Shown piece after piece: positions 10,873 through 22,646 of a DNA stretch of 46,000 nt. This DNA is from Zygnema cylindricum. Its lineage: Eukaryota; Streptophyta; Zygnematophyceae; Zygnematales; Zygnemataceae. Made by a program: the position numbers and the translations under genes. Numbering within the stretch: the stretch's first letter is position 1; each line of letters begins with the position of its first letter. Where the stretch lies: the NCBI GenBank assembly GCA_037447655.1, contig JBBHKE010001392.1:32869-78868 (forward strand), read 5' to 3'. Under the pieces are notes generated by a model. That model did not search any database. It was not told the origin of the DNA and saw only the letters and a program-made list of their open reading frames with translations.

Positions 10873-11382
10873 TTAATATTCATTAGGAAGCCCCTTTAGG
10901 AGAATCATGGCCTGATGATAAGGGGAGAAAGTCCCCCCAGAACATACATTTTTTGACAGTAACATTCGAAACCGATTAGTGTATTCCACCATGCTACCAC
11001 CTGTGTACTTATACTCATAGATTTGACCAGCAGTTATAATCTCATGCTGGTCACTAGCTTTAACATAAGAAGATTTCAATGCATCCCACAAATCTGATGC
11101 CTTTGCAACATTAATATATGTCATATGCAATTCTTTTGATATCATAAGCTTTACTAAATGCAAAGCCTGGTCATTTTTCTGATCAAAGCTGGCATCAGAT
11201 TCTGCCAATGATCCATTTAACACATCAATAAGTTTCACTTGCTTGAAGTAAGACTTAACCAAATCTGCCCAATACAGATATTCACGTCCATCAAAGACCG
11301 GAATTCGTGAAGGCGGGCCCGTGACCTGTTGTTCTGACACAACTGCTGGCACTGAAGGTGAAGAAGATGCAGCAGTAGTCAT
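10873..11382 (-). CDS. gag: copia gag (nucleocapsid precursor), first part
   Basis: About 169 residues from the ATG at 11382 (MTTAASSS) to a UAA at 10873-10875. Features are typical of plant Copia gag: IPVFDGREYLYWADLV near the N terminus, DLWDALKSSYV in the middle and the end region LKGLPNEY. The zinc knuckle lies after the stop, in the pol frame. The first 18 codons are inside the 5-prime LTR. An open frame extends upstream to 11523, but the ATG at 11382 gives the start that best suits the family. The stop codon is followed in the same frame by five sense codons and then the ATG of pol. Confidence 0.85.
   Translation of the reverse strand: MTTAASSSPSVPAVVSEQQVTGPPSRIPVFDGREYLYWADLVKSYFKQVKLIDVLNGSLAESDASFDQKNDQALHLVKLMISKELHMTYINVAKASDLWDALKSSYVKASDQHEIITAGQIYEYKYTGGSMVEYTNRFRMLLSKNVCSGGTFSPYHQAMILLKGLPNEY
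11310..11326 (-). promoter_or_regulatory. candidate primer binding site, internal initiator-tRNA type
   Basis: The bases directly following the 5-prime LTR read GGTCACGGGCCCGCC on the minus strand. They do not resemble the usual plant copia primer site TGGTATCAGAGC. They do resemble the complement of the anticodon-stem region of initiator tRNA-Met (GGUGGGCCCAUAACC, from memory): 12 Watson-Crick pairs plus one G-U pair out of 15. Drosophila copia is primed by such an internal half-tRNA. The assignment is an inference. Confidence 0.4.
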
Positions 11383-12026
11383 CGTAGAACAAACCAAGAG
11401 AGGAAGCTTCCACAAATACCGATGGCTGAACAGAAACTTTGACAGACTATAACTCTCAGAAACACGCTCTAAACGTCCTGAAAATTTGCCACAATGTAGA
11501 TAACATAAAAGAAACACACACACAAAATTTCAATCAATTTCGCTCACAAATCAGTGAGATATGTAGAAATGAAATTACATAAAACTGAGTGTACAGTTTT
11601 CATATCATTTGTTCCTAAAAATCAAATTCACTAAGTCCTACTTTTATACACCGAAACTACACTAAGCTGTACGGAGGCATTCCAGCCGTACATCTAACAT
11701 TCTATCACAAATATTTACACCGAAGTTCAGACAACGTAAAGTGATAATGATCTAGTCACGCTTCGTCACTATTTGTTGGCGGCGGCTGTCAGCGGTCCGA
11801 TTAGAGGATTTGGCACCGTAGAATTGACTTTACGAAGTCCAGTGGTCCTGCCGAATTTCCGTACGTCCACGAAGGACATACTCACGCATTCTCCCAAGTG
11901 ACGACACGTGTCCCAAGTGTGAATGAACCGTGAACTCCCAACTTCACTATCACACTAATTTCGGTAAGTACTGAACCGATCTCAACCAAAAATAGCTTAA
12001 GTCCTGAACAGCTCTCTCTCACAACC
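11327..12026 (-). repeat. 5-prime LTR of the copia element, outer end missing
   Basis: Colinear with 6512-7234 but lacking the outermost 37 bp (the part corresponding to 7198-7234), so the terminal TGTTG is gone. It has a 15-bp insertion relative to the other LTR (near 11950-11966). After 12026 the sequence is that of the long-TIR host element. Loss of the start of U3 should not affect a copy already integrated if the promoter lies further in. Confidence 0.88.
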
Positions 12027-12619
12027 TACGATATTTGTACGCACGTACGATATTTTGCACGCATATAGGATATTTTGCACACACTTACGATTTTTTGCAC
12101 GCGAACACGATATTATGCACGAACATATGATTTTCGTTTACGTCGCTTATGTGGTACGGTCGGTTCAGTTTTTGTGACGTGTACGCAGTTCGCGTACACG
12201 TCTAATGGAACATGTACTAATTTAGTGCGATTTGTGTTGTTTCGTTCATAGGTACACGATTTCGAAGTATAGACGTGAATATCGTTTGGGCGACGTGTCG
12301 CAATTTTCATAGTATTTCGTGCGGTATGTTTCGTTTTGTGCGTACGCACGCGATTTTGGAGTATAAACGCCAAGTATCGCGAGTCCTTGACATGTTGGCG
12401 ACGTTGCGATACATTTCATTTATTTAAGTCGCGAACCCATGTAGGTTCGCCCACACAATTAGTTAGGGAGGGTTTTTACCCTCAAACGGTGGATTTTGTT
12501 ATGCGTACGGCAGACGATGTTGGTCGCCTATTGGCCAAACATCTTAAGTAGTTCGTTCATGTGAACTAGCCTAGACTTGGGTTAGGGTTTGCGTAGGCGT
12601 AGCGTAGCTAATACTTAGT

Positions 12620-13137
12620 CTATGTTAAGTCTTAAAATTTATAGCTTTTGGACAATATTTTTTTCCTGGCGGCGGAGCTGTTTTCTTGCTTCCTTCTTGC
12701 CACCAATTGCCCAATATTTTCGTTCTTTCTTGTTAGCTAGTGATAGATGCTAGTTAGCGTACAGATTTTTCTCTCTTTGTGTTATACCTCGTTTTTAATC
12801 CGCACTGCTTCGGCCAAGTCCGGAAGGTTTCCCTCCAAATTTGTATTTTTGGCGGTTGGTAGAGTAGAGGCTTGAGACGTGGCATCTTGTATTGGGCTGC
12901 GCCGTTCTCCGAACAGCTGGACGGTTTGTTTGAGTGCATTTGTTTGTGTGGCATTTCGGTTGTCTTGGAAAAGTGCCCTTTTGACCGAATCCGATTTTCT
13001 TGGTTTGGTTGGAAGTGTTTATTTTGCTTCGTTGTTTTCCTTTGAGATAACTCTTGTAAAGAATACGTGGAAGACCCGAGATCCTAGTGGCTTAAAATTC
13101 TTGTCTGACAACTTTTAAATCATAAGTATGAAAATAA
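12620..13137. other. unique core of the long-TIR element
   Basis: 518 bp between the two arms, not repeated in the window. Its base composition differs from the arms. It holds a 79-codon open frame (12879-13118, plus) that opens at GTG right after a stop and has no recognisable domain. The core might be captured host DNA, as in Pack-type elements, but there is no direct evidence. Confidence 0.5.
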
Positions 13138-13738
13138 ACTAAGTATTAGTTGCGCTACGCATACGCAAAATGTAACATAAGTCTAGGCTAGTTCACATGA
13201 ACGAACTACTTAAGATGTTTGGCCAATAGGCGGCCAACATTGTCTGTACACATAACAAAATCCACCGTCCGAGGGAAAAAACCCTCTCTAACTACATATG
13301 TGCGCGAACCTATATGGGTTCGCGACTTAAATAAATGAAATGTATCGCAACATCGTTAATATGCCAAAGAATCGCGATTCATCGCCAAACGATACTTAGC
13401 GTCTATACTGCAAAATCGCATGCGTACGCACGAAACGGAACATACCGCATGAAATACTCCACAAATTGCGACACGTCACCCAAACGATATTCGCGTCTAT
13501 ATTTCGAAATCGCGTACCTATGATTGAAATAACACAAATCGCTCTAAATTAGTACATTTTCCATTAGACGTGTACGCGAATTGCGTACACGTCACAAAAA
13601 CTGAACCGACGGTACCACATAAGCGACGTAAACGAAAATAATATGTGAGTGCATCATATATTGCGCGCGTGCCAAAATATCGTACGTTCGTGCAAATATC
13701 GTGCGAGCGTGCTAACCGATGTCATGCGGCATGACAGT

Positions 13739-13996
13739 TGTCGTGCATGAAAGGAAGCAGGAGCGAACATGCATTACAACCAGCGAAGTCATGCTTGCAA
13801 ACGCATATACAAACGAAAATGATACTGGACGAACATTTACCAACAAAAATATATACACAATGAGAAAGAAAGAGTGTAAATATGAGAGAAGAAAGAAAAG
13901 GGAAGAATACTCCCTAAAGTGATTGTATATACGTTTGCAAGCATGACTTCGCTGGTTGTAATGCATGTTCGCTCTTGCTTGCCTTCATGCACGACA
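13739..13996. mobile_element. MITE with about 73-bp terminal inverted repeats
   Basis: 258 bp. The left 73 bases (starting tgtcgtgcatgaa) and the reverse complement of the right 73 bases differ at only about six positions. The core is about 110 bp and A-rich. It begins exactly where the long-TIR element ends. I see no clear target-site duplication. Confidence 0.8.
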
Positions 13997-14083
13997 TTAC
14001 GATTTGTCGCGTTCCCTAAAATTTGCGAAGTAAATACTGTTACTACAGTACCGTGTCAGAGTTGCGACGCTAGCCATGATGTC

Positions 14084-14321
14084 ACGTACTTCCACGATAC
14101 CAAAGAGTATAAAGTACAAGAATGTTAGCTTATATGGACAGTACAATTTTTTTTTTTTTTTTTGTTTTTTTGTTGACCACAACTCGCTTTTTTTTTTTTG
14201 GTGAATCAACCGCTTGTAACCGCCCGACCCCCAAAATTTGGCCACCGAATCCGTTCCAGATCCGGCGCGGGCGGTCGGATAATGATCGGACACAGTTTTG
14301 GTTGACCGTTTGCGACCTCTG
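14084..14321 (+). mobile_element. hAT-like non-autonomous fragment (inverted relative of 37987-38225)
   Basis: Matches the reverse complement of 37987-38225: ccacgataccaaagagta, tatggacagtacaa, gaatcaaccgc, ccaaaatttgg, and the terminal ttgcgacctctg at 14310-14321. The other end is missing, so this is a 5-prime or 3-prime deleted copy. It contains long T runs. Confidence 0.7.
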
Positions 14322-16608
14322 TACAACTTAGATCTATTTTCCAGCGTATTTAATATCTTCTAAGTTTAATCTATCGTTTCGGGCTTTCGACCACTTTCGG
14401 TCATAAAAAAAAAATCGGCATGCAAAAAATTGGCTTACAAAATAACATGAAAGGAATCTACAAAACTAATCGCGTCGATTTCGTATAGCTTGTCAACATA
14501 CCAGGCTGCAAAAAAACATTGAAAAAATATAGAAAATATAAGAGTTGGTTGACATTAAAAACAAAAAAAAACCTACATATTATAAAATCGTAAACTAATG
14601 TAGAATAAATATAACAAAAAATACCACTCAAAACATTTAATATATAAAGAAAAGAAAATAAAGAAAAAAATAAATCATAGCTTAACAACTTGTCTTATTG
14701 CATCAGCGTTTAACTTCAGAAAAAGGAGACGGGGTCGATACAGAAAGGAGAGAGGAGGAGTATAATGGGTATAATGGATCTAAATTATATAGGATGAAAC
14801 TCTTAACAACTATTTTTTAGGTTTTAGTACCCTACTTTTTACATGTTTTCTTTTGATTTCTAATTTTATTTATATAAAATTATAATAAGAAAAAACTTAG
14901 TAAAATATTTTGAAATATACATTATTATTATCCGGTTGATATAAACTCATCTCATATTGTTATGTTTTAGGTTTTTTGTATATTGATTTATAAATATTTT
15001 TATACATAAAGAGGCATAGTTAATATTTTGTAATCTCACTAATCGTCCATCATGATCATAATGCGATTGCATTTAGTCTACAATAAGCCCATGGTGTATT
15101 ACTTTTGTCATTTTCTCTGTTATAAGGTTTAACATTCATACTTTTGAATGTTGAAAATTATCCACGACCATATGGTATGTTTTGTAATATAAAATACATA
15201 TATGTGATGGATATATATAGTTTTCATACCCAAGTTTGGGAGATATTGAATTTTTGCATAATATGAATTGCAAAATTAGATGTACACCCGTTTTTCTCCT
15301 TATCATATAGTCAAATTTCAACAATATTAACATATATAATTTCCATTGTAACGTGTATACTCTCACTTTATGCAATATCACAACGCATTATGTTTGAAAG
15401 TGTCAATTTATTGCATGTATCATGCACTTAAACGTTACGTCTTCACATATTTAATGAGATCTGACGTATATTTGCATCGTCACACGTTGTGAACAGGTGG
15501 CAGACGGAGTTATGGGTTGCAAAGTGAAATAATGTGATGCACTAGAAAAAGACGTGGTGTTACACGATACAATGTGGTGGTTCTGATTTAACAGCGTTGG
15601 TATTTGATGTAATTTCATATAATTTTAGTGAAAAACGTTAATGTACCACAATTTATTAAAATAACATACTAATAAACCATCTTTGTACACCTGAACAACT
15701 AAAAAAATAAACCTCGTCAAAAAATTGAAACTGAATATTGACTAGATAATGATAGAAAACATTAGGTGAAAAATAAAAGTAAGATAAATGAAAATAAGTT
15801 AGCAAATTACGTTGAAAATAATAATGAAAACAACAACCGAAAAAACTTATTTTGATAAAAGAAAACCATTGGGAACTTCAAGCGAGTTAAAGAAATAATA
15901 TACAAACTCTTTAAATAATTAGAATTAATGAATAACGTTAATAAAGTTGAAAGAAGTGTCAACGTCTCATAACACGAATAATATAATGAGAAAGATTATA
16001 ACATGTATTTAATATAAATCGTCGATAAACAATAGCGAAGAAAAATAATTTGATAAAAAAAACTTGAAGTCTCCCATAACCCATAGTTTGTAAAACAACA
16101 AGTTCTTTATAATTAATTAAAATAACTTTATAACAACCAAAAATCTCAATCGCAATCAAAGTACATCCTTCAATGTGCATCACGGAATCCATCTATGTTT
16201 TTTAACGACGTTATTCAAATAACCTCCCCAATACACGATTATACTAAAAGAATGGTTTATACAAGCAAAAAAAAATGGCCATTATGGATCAAAACAGTAA
16301 CTAAATATCGTTATCAACTTATATACAAAATAATTGAATAACGTGGAAACGATGCGAGTTGGATACACAGTTACACACACTAATGTACTGTACAAAATTG
16401 TACCTTTAGGGGGAAACATCTTTTTATCAACGTACATTAATGAACGGTGGCAAATACATACTCTATTGGACGGTTGAGTTGTCTCGGCAGAGTGTGGTTG
16501 GTTGATCGAACAACGCAAATGTCATTTCGTTCTTGTCATGGTGTGCCTAAGATATGATGACGTTGCGAACATTTCAATTTTCCTTGTAAAATTTAGTTTT
16601 ACAGGCTA
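14322..16608. other. intergenic, no gene seen
   Basis: About 2.3 kb of AT-rich sequence. Open frames are short with random-looking composition. No repeat match within the window. Confidence 0.55.
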
Positions 16609-16815
16609 CACTGCCCAAACTTACTAGCGTTAAAGATTTATTAACGTTGAAGCGAAATTAGCAGATGTAACTTTGTAAGTAGTGTGATTTTGCACTACAA
16701 TACATACAATGAGGCGTGGGAGATTGTAGTCCACGCCCGTCAAACAGTGGTTGACACCATTTTGTGATATTCGTCCAAGATTTTTTTTTAGCAATTTCAA
16801 TAACACCTGTCAGTG
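16609..16815. mobile_element. TA-flanked MITE, small family member 2
   Basis: 207 bp between TA dinucleotides (16607-16608 and 16816-16817). The left end (cactgcccaaacttactagcgttaaagatttatta) is colinear with the copy at 32856, and the middle carries gattgtagtccacgcc as in the other copies. The right end reads gtcagtg. Confidence 0.7.
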
Positions 16816-19417
16816 TAGTTGCTCTTCGTAAATTGCCCAGCTATATCAAAACCCCGCAGTCAACAGTCGGCCGACGGACTTCGTGCCATGCGTCGCACTT
16901 CTTATACAAACTTTTTGCCGTCCGTCGTCTATTGTACTGTAGTTCGCGTGCGCAAAAACTTTGACGCCCGTCCACTTTTGAACTTGTCTTCGCTGTCAAG
17001 CGAAAACAAAACACATAAGTGTGTCTTATTAAATCGCGTGTGATTCTAACACCTCCCAAAACGTCAACTAAATTAGTGTTACAAATAAATGGAAACATCA
17101 CTAAGGGCACTTTCCCATGTAACCAAACTTTAATCTTGTAACTTTGTTTTTAGCGAAGATTCTCTATACTACTTGCAGAGCATTCCTATATAAAGAAATG
17201 AAATCGTAACTTTAGATTGTGATAGATGTAGACGTAGGTGTGATTTGTGACGGTTGTAAACGACTACCAAACTCGCGACAGTTGATGACGTTTACAAAAT
17301 AGCGACGGTTGTAGACGTATAGCTACTTGTGACATTGTATATGTTTAGGGTTTGTGACATTTTGATGTCACGCTCATATCATGACAGCGTCGACATCACA
17401 GATTCTAAAACTTTCCGCCATGGTTTCCCGATTTTGTTTTTTAATCATTTCTCACTCTACATGCCATAAAAATACACGGAAATGCATTCAAAATAAATAT
17501 TTTGTAGAGATTTTTCACTTGATACCATTCTTGACGATTTTCATTTCAATAATTGATAGACGCGATAGTGGGAGAAGGAGAGAGAGAGAGGCGCTTTTAC
17601 GAACTTCGCTTTTGCGAAATGGCGTCTGTTGGTCGAGACCGCCTCCATGGCCTAGTACGGAAAAAATGCACACAAAAAAAATCACGCACGGGCTGGAAAC
17701 GTACAGTAGGTATTTTGTTTTACTCCACGCACAAAATTTGGAAAAAACTTCCGGCATGTGCCACGACATCTGCTTATTCGTTCACATAATGGAACTTTAT
17801 TTAAAATCACCTCGCGCGAGGGGATTTTATTTAAAGTTTGAAGATGAGCTGGAAAGACGCGAAAGTGGGTCGAAACGCGCTAGACGACAGACTGCATGGC
17901 GCTAGACGACAAACTGCAATACATATAAAGTTTTAAGGCAACGCAACTTGTACGGTGGTGATTTCATTTTTTTGGTACAGAAACAGATTTTCACGTTGTT
18001 TTTTTAGGGTGGCGTTCCAACATACGAAAAGTGAGGTTGTTTACAAAAATCCGGATCTATCTGTACTACCTCGTACCTCTTATTTTGATTTTATAAAAGC
18101 ATTGTTCCATTAGGCGGTCTCGGTAAACGTCAAAAAAGCGTTTACTGAAGCCATCGTTCCATTGTGACGGGTTAGTAACCGACATTTTATTTGCGTGGCT
18201 CACTTTGATTGGATCCAAGAAACAGACAAATAAGATTCTGCTAATCTTCAAAGAATCTTTGTCAACAAATTGTGACCACATATTTGTACCAACGAAGGTT
18301 AAATGTGACTTGTACGATGTATTGAATAAAATATGTACGGGCAGACGAAACTTAAGATTTATAAAAGCGTACCAAAATGTCAAAATGGTTAGTGGATGGC
18401 AACAGACGGAAAAATAAAATCCTTTGTTAAAGATTTTATTGCGGCTTTCGGTGGCCTCACATCCTCCCTGGCGGAAGGCATATGTGATATGCTACGTGTA
18501 CCCACATGGTCACGCTGTTGTCATGGATATTTGTTCACTTTTCCACAAGGCACGATATTATCCGTTCAGGTGCTAAAACTTTGCCCTACTGCGAGTCTTT
18601 TGTTGTTAACTAAAAGTGTTAGGCGATGGCCTATCCGATTATGCATCCGATGGTCCACGTTTACGCATATAACCGTGGAGAATCAAATCACTCATTCAGT
18701 AGGCTTGTTTTATTTACATTTTTTTTTTCGTACGGCACTGTACGAAACAGTTCGACTTTCAGTAAACAACGACATTTTTCCCCTAATGGAACTTCACCCT
18801 AAGCGAACAACATTATAAAGAATCTTGCCAACATTCTACAAGGGTCTAGGAGGTAACAATGACTGTTGGATGGATTTTCGCGAAGCATTCGCTTCGAAAG
18901 TTTTCGTAGGCACATCTTCATTTACAGAAAAAATTTGAGCCGCGACACGTTGGATAATGAATGTACTTGTCACGACGGCAAACCAACGGAAATCGAAAAA
19001 TTTCGCACATAATATATGCATTCAAAAATTCAACGAAAATCATGAAAGTGATCTCGTAACGAGCTTTCGTAGCGCTATTTTTGTTACCGACCATTCGTCA
19101 CACTATTTGTGGAAGCGCTCATTCGCCACGCGAAAAGGTAGAAACCCTAAAAATAATGAGTTGGCATCTGACAAGCGTTTGCAAAGAGTACAAAATGTGT
19201 GTGGTACATAGATATTTCATTCGTACTATTTGCGCGGTAAAGTGTTTTGAAAAAGAATGCGTATGCGCATCATTCAAAATTTAACATTTTTTAAAATGCG
19301 TTGACCGACTTTGACTTATTATATAATTAAAATACGAAAAACTCCAAAATCAGAATAAAATACAATACGACATCTTAAACGATGAAATATATCCGTACAT
19401 ACCGCGGAATTGGAGTA

Positions 19418-19883
19418 CACCGCGAATCGTAAATAGAGTAAAGAAAAATTAGAGTAAAAATAGAAAAAATAACAATTAGAGTTATGAACTCTAATTTGAG
19501 TTATAATTTTTTCAAAAAGGAATTTTACTCTAATTCGGGCGTTAATTTGGGCGTTGAATATATCCACTGTAATTTAAGTACTAGTACAGAATCTGACAAA
19601 ACGTACAGTTTCACGTCATTATGACGTTTGCATTACGCGTTTTGTTAAAATGGAGTTACATGAAAACGGCCTGTACTAAATCATGTACAATGTTGCACGG
19701 TCATACACTGACGTACGCCACACTATTTAAAACGGAATTGTATTAGAGTTATTAACGCTCATTCAAAAAGTACCTTAAATAACGCAAAGGATAATTTAGA
19801 ATAATGTACTCTATTTATAGTGATAGAGTCAAAATTTGGGGTGAAGGAATTAGCGCACAGAACTTTAGTTACGATTCGCGGTG
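19418..19883. mobile_element. TA-flanked inverted-repeat element (466 bp)
   Basis: The ends caccgcgaatcgt and acgattcgcggtg are perfect inverted copies, each bordered by TA (19416-19417, 19884-19885). The ends match those of the 595-bp element at 26650-27244. It lies inside the 18007-20326 element and abuts a TA microsatellite. Confidence 0.65.
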
Positions 19884-19884
19884 T

Positions 19885-19887
<3 letters not shown>

Positions 19888-19942
<55 letters not shown>
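19888..19942. repeat. (TA)n microsatellite
   Basis: About 27 TA units, starting three bases after the TA that flanks the 19418-19883 element. Confidence 0.95.
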
Positions 19943-19953
<11 letters not shown>

Positions 19954-20388
19954 TTCCGTACATACCTCATGACCGTACAATTTAAACTCATACCTTCCGT
20001 ACGTTCGTACAAGTGCATTCCGTACAATATGTCCGTACATGAGACTATACGAATTTTACGAAAAGTTTTAAAAAACCCTAAAAATAATGCATAATCGTAA
20101 TATTTTCAAAATTTTAACGAATGAAACATCTATGGTATGCAAATGACGATTTCGAGTTGAAGTTGGTCGGTGTAAATAATATTTGACGATTTATTTATAT
20201 ACGATCATATCTTACGTGGTACCACTCATTTCTGAGCACGTGGATTACAGACTTTGCGCGAGAGAACAGCGTTCAAAGTGTAGCATTCTGTAATGTTGTT
20301 TGTACGATTATGATGGAACGCCACCCTAAGTTATGAAGGAAAATGACAGAATATAACTGTAAATTTAGCACATGGGAAATTGCCCTAA

Positions 20389-20823
20389 TTATTTTACTCT
20401 TTGGAGTCCTGGAGTTATATGAGTGTTTGACGCTGTGGGAGTAACAATTCACGGTAGACTGTGAACTGTGCCACATGGTCATCCAGCCGTTTTAGGTCGA
20501 GGCGTATGCAACATATGTTCGCCGCAACGCCTACAGAAACCTGTTAAGTGCTGTCATTTCTGCGTCAGCCGGCCGGCAATATTGGTACGGAGGACTGGAG
20601 GAACTTGTTGCAGAACGGCCGGTTGGGAATTTTGAAACTCCAGGATGCATTGCCTGTGACGCGAGGAAGGACGAGTGTAGGTACAAAGAACAAGGAAGAA
20701 GGTTCGTTCTCACACGCGTGAACTCAGGTTCTTGCCATCTGTAGCAACGTCCTCTACAGCTCTAGAGCTCGCAGGACGTAAAGGGATTTTGCGATTGTGC
20801 TGTAAAGTTAAGACATACCAACC
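20389..20823 (+). other. upstream region and 5-prime leader of the Rab7 gene
   Basis: 435 bp between the nested transposons and the Rab7 start codon. The promoter must be within or beyond this segment. I see no clear TATA box. A palindrome acgcgt lies in cacacgcgtg near 20711-20720. Confidence 0.4.

Positions 20824-22646
<1,823 letters not shown>

Larger units (their letters stand above)
6512..12026 (-). mobile_element. Ty1-copia LTR retrotransposon, nearly complete, recent
   Basis: Minus-strand element: truncated 5-prime LTR (11327-12026), gag, pol, polypurine tract just right of 7234, and 3-prime LTR (6512-7234). The LTRs differ by about nine substitutions in about 690 aligned bases plus one 15-bp indel, indicating a recent insertion. 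Domain order (protease, integrase, reverse transcriptase, RNase H) is that of the Copia/Pseudoviridae order. It sits inside the left arm of the long-TIR element. The 5-bp duplication atatt appears at 6507-6511 and again close to the truncated right LTR (12031-12035). Confidence 0.93.
6468..13738. mobile_element. element with about 0.6-kb terminal inverted repeats, interrupted by a copia insertion
   Basis: The left arm is split: 6468-6511 and 12027-12619. The right arm is 13138-13738. The reverse complement of the right arm starts with actgtcatgcc, continues through cgctcgcacgatatt (left copy ends at 6511), and is then colinear with 12027-12619, including ttcgtttacgtcgcttatgt and gcctattggccaaacatctt. 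The arms are roughly 80-90 percent identical. Removing the copia element leaves about 1.75 kb: two arms around a 518-bp non-repeated core (12620-13137). No transposase is visible. Long-TIR non-autonomous elements of Mutator or foldback type look like this; the superfamily is unassigned because I find no convincing target-site duplication. Confidence 0.8.
18007..20326. mobile_element. inverted-repeat element nested inside 17105-20385
   Basis: Left end gggtggcgttccaacata and right end tatgatggaacgccaccc are inverted copies (17 of 18). Left flank TTA and right flank TAA do not form a direct duplication, so boundaries are less certain. The interior shows no recognisable coding sequence, and open frames such as 18396-18818 have no known domain. 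Confidence 0.55.
17105..20385. mobile_element. inverted-repeat element with TAA flanks (PIF/Harbinger-like), containing nested elements
   Basis: Left terminus gggcactttcccatgt and right terminus acatgggaaattgccc are inverted copies (14 of 16 match). Both are flanked by TAA (17102-17104 and 20386-20388), the 3-bp duplication type of PIF/Harbinger elements. Most of the 3.3 kb is occupied by another inverted-repeat element at 18007-20326. No transposase frame is visible. The family assignment is an inference from terminus and duplication. Confidence 0.55.

Noticed and set aside
14057-14068. cagagttgcgac as the left end of the 14084-14321 hAT-like copy
   Set aside because: Flanking 8-mers do not match and the sequence between 14069 and 14083 does not align with the family.
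18396-18818. 140-codon open frame
   Set aside because: No recognisable domain, random-like composition, and located inside nested transposons.
19140-20090. Telomere-like accctaaaaa motifs
   Set aside because: Single isolated motifs, no tandem array.
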